A DNA stretch of 64,000 nt from JABWCQ01 sp964587105 (GTDB taxonomy: Bacteria; Electryoneota; RPQS01): assembly GCA_964587105.1 (NCBI GenBank), contig CAZPKG010000004.1, positions 62,001-126,000 of the forward strand, written 5' to 3'. Positions 60,046-64,000 of this stretch are shown here, one piece after another. The position numbers and the translations under genes are program-made. Every line of letters begins with the position of its first letter. The first letter of the stretch is position 1. The notes under the pieces were generated by a model, which had not been told where the DNA came from, searched no databases, and was given only the letters and a program-made list of their open reading frames with translations.

Positions 60046-61511
60046 TACCCCCCATGCTTCTCCACATACCCCTTCACCCTAACCTTCCGCGCCGTGTTCT
60101 CACTGCTCATGTAGCGGATCTGCCCGAAGACATCGCGTTCAGGAAACCACGGGCGGTCATAGCGGCCCAAACACCAGAGGATTCCTGAATAAGAATTCGG
60201 ATCGCGTCCGTCCAGCGCGTATTTGTCGTTGAGTTCAATCATGATCTCGAGTGCTTCTTCAGGAGTTGAAGACCACTCGAGAATTTTTTTGCCCCAAAGC
60301 ATCCGCAAATAGTTGTGAATTTTCCCTTCGGTGCGGAGTTGGTTTTGCGCGGCATTCCAGAGCGGATCATGCGTCAACGCATGCTCAAATTCTTCTTTGG
60401 TGTAAGTCCATTTGCGTTTGTCCCGCTTGTGCTCATTCAGAGTTTTCAAAGCCCACGGCGGCAACGATGTAAACTCTTTGTAATCCTCACGAAGATGATT
60501 GAAGTTGTAACCCAGTTCGCGCCAAGTAATCAACTCATCCAAGAAACTCTCAGCATTCGCGCTTATGTTCCACCACCCCTCTTTTTTTCCGGCCACCGTG
60601 TCGGCAAGCTTTTCGATCTGCCAGTTTTCTTGTAAGGCGAGTTCAGAAAAGACTTGATGAGACGAAATATGACCGAAATGCAAATACGGACTTAACCCGC
60701 TCGCGTAATCCTGTTCAGGTTGATTTCGTTCTTCGGCATAGTGCGAAAGTTTGTGCGCAAGAAAATCACGCAGAGTTTTTTCCGCCGCCGCCGTGCCGCC
60801 CTGTGTGTTGACCGGTTTGACGTCGTGTAAAAGCGGAACATTCATCCACGAACGATCAGCCAGTAACTCACTCGGTTTTGCCATCGGCCAATGATCGGTG
60901 ATGCGCGGATCAAGTTTCAATACGGGAAGCGAAACCTTTGCAAGCGGATTTTCCGCCGGAAAACTCCCCAGATGTTCGCGCAAATTTCTCTGCAAAAATC
61001 TTCTGAAAGCAAACGCCGTCGGAAACGTAATATCTGCCGACCGCAACGGAAGCAAGCCGCATGAATCCACGGCTTCAAGCTTACAGGTGAACTCCGCTCC
61101 CGCGTCAGCAATGAGTTCCTGATGCATCGCCATCGGAAAATCGTCAACCACCACCACTGACGCGTGCGACGCCAACGCCCGCAACAGATCACCTCGCTCC
61201 CCCGGAATCCGTTCCACAAACGGGAAGTATGTGACGGGTTTTCCCTTAAGCCGCGCCGCATTTTCAGCCATCCCCTGAAGCAGAAAAACATGCTGTCTTG
61301 GACTGGCAAATTCATACACCAAAGTCACCGATTCCAGCACCAGAAGCGGCTGATTAAGCTTGACTGCCCACTGCACAGCGCGCTCAAGAGCAAAGTTGAA
61401 GTTTACCCGCCTTTGAGCCAGCATCCAATACAATACGAACTGCCCAGATTGCGGCGATTGTGTATTTACAGTGCGAAGACGCAGAGCACGGGAGGGTGTG
61501 GGGAGGGTCAT
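60045..61511 (-). CDS. Class II deoxyribodipyrimidine (CPD) photolyase
   Basis: 488 aa. The N-terminal antenna domain begins FVLYWMLAQRRVNFNFALERAVQWAV. The FAD-binding C-terminal domain has YASGLSPYLHFGHISSHQVF, SFLDELITWRELGYNF, WTYTKEEFEHALTHDPLWNA, MLWGKKILEWS and YALDGRDPNSYSGILWCLGRYDRPW. The segment VFGQIRYMSSENTARKVRV is diagnostic of class II photolyases. It repairs cyclobutane pyrimidine dimers with light, implying that the organism is exposed to sunlight. The start at 61511 adds about 20 extra residues before the conserved core; the exact initiator is uncertain. Confidence 0.93.
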   Translation of the reverse strand: MTLPTPSRALRLRTVNTQSPQSGQFVLYWMLAQRRVNFNFALERAVQWAVKLNQPLLVLESVTLVYEFASPRQHVFLLQGMAENAARLKGKPVTYFPFVERIPGERGDLLRALASHASVVVVDDFPMAMHQELIADAGAEFTCKLEAVDSCGLLPLRSADITFPTAFAFRRFLQRNLREHLGSFPAENPLAKVSLPVLKLDPRITDHWPMAKPSELLADRSWMNVPLLHDVKPVNTQGGTAAAEKTLRDFLAHKLSHYAEERNQPEQDYASGLSPYLHFGHISSHQVFSELALQENWQIEKLADTVAGKKEGWWNISANAESFLDELITWRELGYNFNHLREDYKEFTSLPPWALKTLNEHKRDKRKWTYTKEEFEHALTHDPLWNAAQNQLRTEGKIHNYLRMLWGKKILEWSSTPEEALEIMIELNDKYALDGRDPNSYSGILWCLGRYDRPWFPERDVFGQIRYMSSENTARKVRVKGYVEKHGG

Positions 61512-61702
61512 TTGGTTTGATTTATTGGGTTTGAATTAGGAGAAAGAGAGGTTCATGTCCTCTAATTTCTGAACCATCCAGTCAGTTTCAAGCTGGGTTA
61601 TTAAAGCAAACTCTTCACAGAATTACAAGTTAGAGGGCAAAAAAGGGGTTGAGCATGTTATGGAGTACCCCATGATTATTTTTGGAACAAGGTTGAAACC
61701 TC
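61512..61702. other. Non-coding gap between photolyase and the next exoprotein
   Basis: No gene, repeat or strong hairpin was seen in this stretch apart from the promoter at its right end. Confidence 0.5.
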
Positions 61703-61731
61703 TTGACGATTCAATAGTCTTAGTATATTTT
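61703..61731 (+). promoter_or_regulatory. Predicted promoter of the Cys-rich T9SS gene
   Basis: TTGACG, 17-base spacer, TATTTT. The gene starts about 84 bases further at ATG 61815. Confidence 0.55.
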
Positions 61732-61814
61732 ACATACCGCAACATGGATTACGACTAAAGCTCAAATAATTCGATCTTGGTGGTTCGAAAATTCCAAACC
61801 AATGGAGTCCCGGT

Positions 61815-63605
61815 ATGCGTAAGTATTTGATTTTGTGTATTACGGCCATATTTGGCCTGTCGTCGTTCGCTTTGGCGGATGTGCAACCCGGTCCGACGAT
61901 TCGTGGTGACGAAAATCGCGTCATCGCCCGCCCTGTTGATCGTACAGGTTCTTGCGTGTTGACGACGTTAGACCCGGCAGCGACGGTGAATTCGTTTGGC
62001 TGGGACGGCGAAGACAAGTATGCGGCGTACATCGATCCTACGACCGATGGTGATGGCGCCTGTTCCGCTCCGTTCTATCCGTTCCACATCACATCTGTGG
62101 ACGTTCCGTTGCTGTTCTTCTTCGGACTCGAAGAAGTCGGCTTCACGGTGAACTACCGTGTCAGCATCCATTGCCCGAAGGACGCCGCTTCCCCGGGTAT
62201 TGCTCAGAATCTTAAGGGACCGGGCGCCGAACTTTGCGGCGTAGATGTGGCCTACACGATTACCGAAGCTGACGTAAACGCTCCCGAGACGTTCGTTCAG
62301 AACGTGCTCCTCGATTGCTGCGTCAGCGGCCCGTTCTATGTCATCGCTTCGTTCATCAGCTATGACGGTACAGTTGGTGTTGCTCCGACCCCCGGCTTCG
62401 ACCTGACAGTTGGTGGCCCGACCACGGAAATCGGCGATGCATGGTTCCACTTCTTCCTCGGTGGCACTCCCGATTGGTGCTGGTTCCCCGGCTCGCTTGA
62501 CTTTGGTTGCGGCACGACCTGCAACCCGGGCGACGTTGCTCTGTTCGTGAATGGCGAAGCCGGCGTTGAATGCGCGGCTGTTGCTTGCGAACCCTGCGTC
62601 CGCACCTATCCTGGTGACGACGATACCAACCCGATCGTGATTGATTCTCCGGATTGGGCCGGCACGGTTAATCTTTGCAACTACTGCTCAGATTACAACA
62701 TGCAGTTGTTCGGTCTTGGTACCTTCACGGGCCACGGCTCAGACGCAGTGCTTTCGTTCACGTCAATTGCCGATCCGACTTGCTTCAACATCACGATTAC
62801 GCCGTCCGCTGGTTGCGACCAGTGGTTCCGCGTTCGTTCGATCTTGTTTGACAGCTTCGGCGCTCTTTCCGCCGGTTCCCCGAACTTCCCGGGCTTTGGC
62901 GTTGGCCAGACTCACAATTTCTCGGGTAACGGCGCTCCGGACGATCTCGGCTGCTGGTTCCCGGATACCTACTACTTGATCATTGACTCACGTCAGTTCT
63001 GCTGCTGCCCGGTTGATGTTACCTTCACGGGTGACAATTCGTTGGCAGTCGAGTTGACCGGCTTTGACGCTATCGCCGGCGACGCGATGGTGACCTTGAA
63101 CTGGCGCACGAACGCTGAGAGCGATATCGAGCGTTGGGAAGTTTCGCGTAATGGCGAGTTCCTTGCTGAAGTTGCAGGTCTCGGTGACAACGCCACCGGC
63201 CACAGCTACACGTTCGTTGACAACAACGTCGTGAATGGCGAGCATTACATCTACCGCCTGACGGCTTATGACGTCAATGGCGCCGCGACGGTATTTGGTA
63301 ACTGGGCAGAAGCCACCCCGATGGCCGGTGCAGGCGTTGTGACCGAATACTCGTTGATGCAGAACTACCCGAACCCGTTCAACCCGACCACTAACATTCA
63401 GTACACTGTTCGCGAGACGGGCAATGTCGAACTGAAGGTTTACTCGGTTGACGGCCGCGAAGTTGCAACCTTGGTTAGCGGCGTGCAAGATGCCGGCAGC
63501 TACACGGTTGACTTCGACGCTTCGGGCCTTGCTTCCGGTATGTACATGTACAAGATGACGGTGAACGGTTTCACCGCAACGCAGAAGATGGTGTTGATGA
63601 AGTAA
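61815..63605 (+). CDS. Cys-rich secreted protein with T9SS sorting domain
   Basis: ATG 61815 follows GGAG at 61804. 596 aa with signal peptide MRKYLILCITAIFGLSSFALA. About 20 Cys are spread over residues 45-410 (DGACSAPFYPF, LLDCCVSGPFY, FGCGTTCNPGD, CAAVACEPCVRTYPGDDDTN, NLCNYCSDYN, RQFCCCPVDV), which is rare among T9SS cargo. A fibronectin-like block (about 420-510, DAMVTLNWRTNAESDIERWE) precedes the sorting domain (NYPNPFNPTTNIQYTV, YSVDGREVATLVSG, SGMYMYKMTVNG, KMVLMK). Codon use is strongly skewed to C-ending codons, suggesting high expression. It may be a structural surface protein with disulfides. Function unknown. Confidence 0.85.
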   Translation: MRKYLILCITAIFGLSSFALADVQPGPTIRGDENRVIARPVDRTGSCVLTTLDPAATVNSFGWDGEDKYAAYIDPTTDGDGACSAPFYPFHITSVDVPLLFFFGLEEVGFTVNYRVSIHCPKDAASPGIAQNLKGPGAELCGVDVAYTITEADVNAPETFVQNVLLDCCVSGPFYVIASFISYDGTVGVAPTPGFDLTVGGPTTEIGDAWFHFFLGGTPDWCWFPGSLDFGCGTTCNPGDVALFVNGEAGVECAAVACEPCVRTYPGDDDTNPIVIDSPDWAGTVNLCNYCSDYNMQLFGLGTFTGHGSDAVLSFTSIADPTCFNITITPSAGCDQWFRVRSILFDSFGALSAGSPNFPGFGVGQTHNFSGNGAPDDLGCWFPDTYYLIIDSRQFCCCPVDVTFTGDNSLAVELTGFDAIAGDAMVTLNWRTNAESDIERWEVSRNGEFLAEVAGLGDNATGHSYTFVDNNVVNGEHYIYRLTAYDVNGAATVFGNWAEATPMAGAGVVTEYSLMQNYPNPFNPTTNIQYTVRETGNVELKVYSVDGREVATLVSGVQDAGSYTVDFDASGLASGMYMYKMTVNGFTATQKMVLMK

Positions 63606-63650
63606 TCTTCATCGCCCGTAGTCTGGTCTTGTAACAAAGAACTATCTGTG

Positions 63651-63691
63651 ACGGATAGACCGCGAGCACAACGGCTCGGCGGTCTATCCGT
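63651..63691. repeat. Long hairpin after the Cys-rich gene
   Basis: ACGGATAGACCGC pairs with GCGGTCTATCCGT (13 bp) around a GAGC...GCTC inner stem. There is no T tract, so it may stabilise the mRNA 3' end ahead of the real terminator. Confidence 0.65.
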
Positions 63692-63713
63692 CCGGTGTCT
63701 CACGAACATCCAG

Positions 63714-63752
63714 ATACGGGCACGAGATCGCTCTCATGCCCGTATTTTTTTC
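63714..63752 (+). terminator. Terminator of the Cys-rich T9SS gene
   Basis: ATACGGGCA-CGAGATCGCTCTCA-TGCCCGTAT followed by TTTTT. Confidence 0.85.
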
Positions 63753-63815
63753 CGGTGACCTTTCCGGTTCACTGGGTCCCAACCGAAAGATTTACATAAC
63801 TTTCCGGAGAAAAGC

Positions 63816-64000
63816 ATGGTCAGTAAAATTGTATTTCGTCTGGCGCTGATCACAGGAATCGCGGCATTTGCATTTGCCGGTGCCAACCTTATTCAAGCGC
63901 CTTCCTCATCGACTTCTGTCATAGTAGAGACTGCTGAAGAAGTCGAAATTCCACTCGACGCACTTTATTCACGCAATCCGAGCAATCCGCTCGATGCGTT
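63816..64000 (+). CDS. Start of an exported protein, cut by the window edge
   Basis: GGAGA (63806-63810) precedes ATG 63816 by five bases. The first 61 codons encode an N-terminal hydrophobic signal (MVSKIVFRLALITGIAAFAF), then SSSTSVIVETAEEVEIPLDA, followed by SRNPSNPLDA. No domain is reached before the edge. The separate ribosome site and the terminator upstream make it an independent gene. Confidence 0.7.
   Translation, partial: MVSKIVFRLALITGIAAFAFAGANLIQAPSSSTSVIVETAEEVEIPLDALYSRNPSNPLDA

Noticed and set aside
1..64000. tRNA, rRNA, CRISPR array, insertion sequence, prophage
   Set aside because: None recognised on either strand; the repeats present are short dispersed palindromes without regular spacing.

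Overview
The window looks like part of a metagenome-assembled chromosome from an uncultured bacterium of the Fibrobacterota-Chlorobiota-Bacteroidota (FCB) superphylum or a nearby candidate phylum (KSB1/Calditrichota, Zixibacteria or Electryoneota type). The main evidence is six secreted proteins that end in a type IX secretion (Por) sorting domain: an NPFN-type motif about 80 residues from the end and a terminal (K)xVLLK/VLMK/VLVK. Other evidence is a gingipain-family (C25) peptidase, LVIVD-repeat and fibronectin-III exoproteins, an OmpA protein with thrombospondin type-3 repeats, and very long secreted proteins. No rRNA, tRNA, CRISPR array, transposase or phage gene was seen. A 100-N gap at 58309-58408 is a scaffolding join. 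Species cannot be assigned from this sequence.

Layout. 1-6130: LpoB-like lipoprotein (-), two overlapping secreted-protein genes, a PA0069-type radical SAM enzyme, a repeat patch, and a T9SS cargo gene whose signal peptide is split by a homopolymer frameshift. 6131-6834: repeats, a consensus-like promoter and a possible 22-codon ORF. 6835-8340: HtrA/Deg protease. 8620-10630: AT-rich two-gene unit of an HD phosphohydrolase and a Panacea/YwgA-like protein. 10688-12078: alkA-ogt alkylation repair. 12231-14369: LVIVD-repeat T9SS cargo. 14420-17933 (-): operon of an uncharacterised 550-aa protein, an MFS exporter and a DarT-like ADP-ribosyltransferase with no DarG beside it. 17934-18760: a 38-aa Lys-rich basic protein (-) and a structured stretch ending in a + strand terminator, a candidate ncRNA. 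18761-22413 (-): two small membrane/basic proteins and DNA polymerase I. 22474-24306: DUF3467 protein and a fibronectin lipoprotein. 24389-29298 (-): GlcNAc-kinase-like ATPase, exported GyrI-like protein, C25 peptidase with sorting domain, MutY, and a PH-like membrane protein.

29526-34336 (+): SH3-like exported protein, two uncharacterised proteins, a membrane GT2, dCMP deaminase, and a vanadium-haloperoxidase-family lipoprotein. 34735-41166: a 2,143-aa T9SS cargo built from tandem modules. 41255-44757 (-): sixA, two thymidylate-kinase-like genes and ppx/gppA, tightly overlapped. 44842-46248 (-): beta-CASP metallo-hydrolase. 46441-48736 (+): XRE-cupin regulator with an apparent operator, and a DUF438/hemerythrin/PAS protein. 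48859-50292 (-): OmpA/TSP3 protein. 50481-52030: PLP aminotransferase and convergent methylglyoxal synthase. 52110-57932 (-): a 1,940-aa chain of methyltransferase and glycosyltransferase domains. 57933-58921: repeat island with the scaffold gap. 58922-63605: T9SS cargo, class II photolyase (-), and a Cys-rich T9SS cargo. 63816 to the end: the start of another exported protein.

Functional themes are outer-surface and exoprotein biology (T9SS cargo, OmpA, LpoB-like, HtrA quality control, glycan assembly) and DNA repair or nucleotide metabolism (AlkA, Ogt, MutY, PolA, photolyase, dCMP deaminase, HD dNTPase-like). Most transcription units end in clear intrinsic terminators. Short palindromic dispersed repeats sit in the gene-free gaps.
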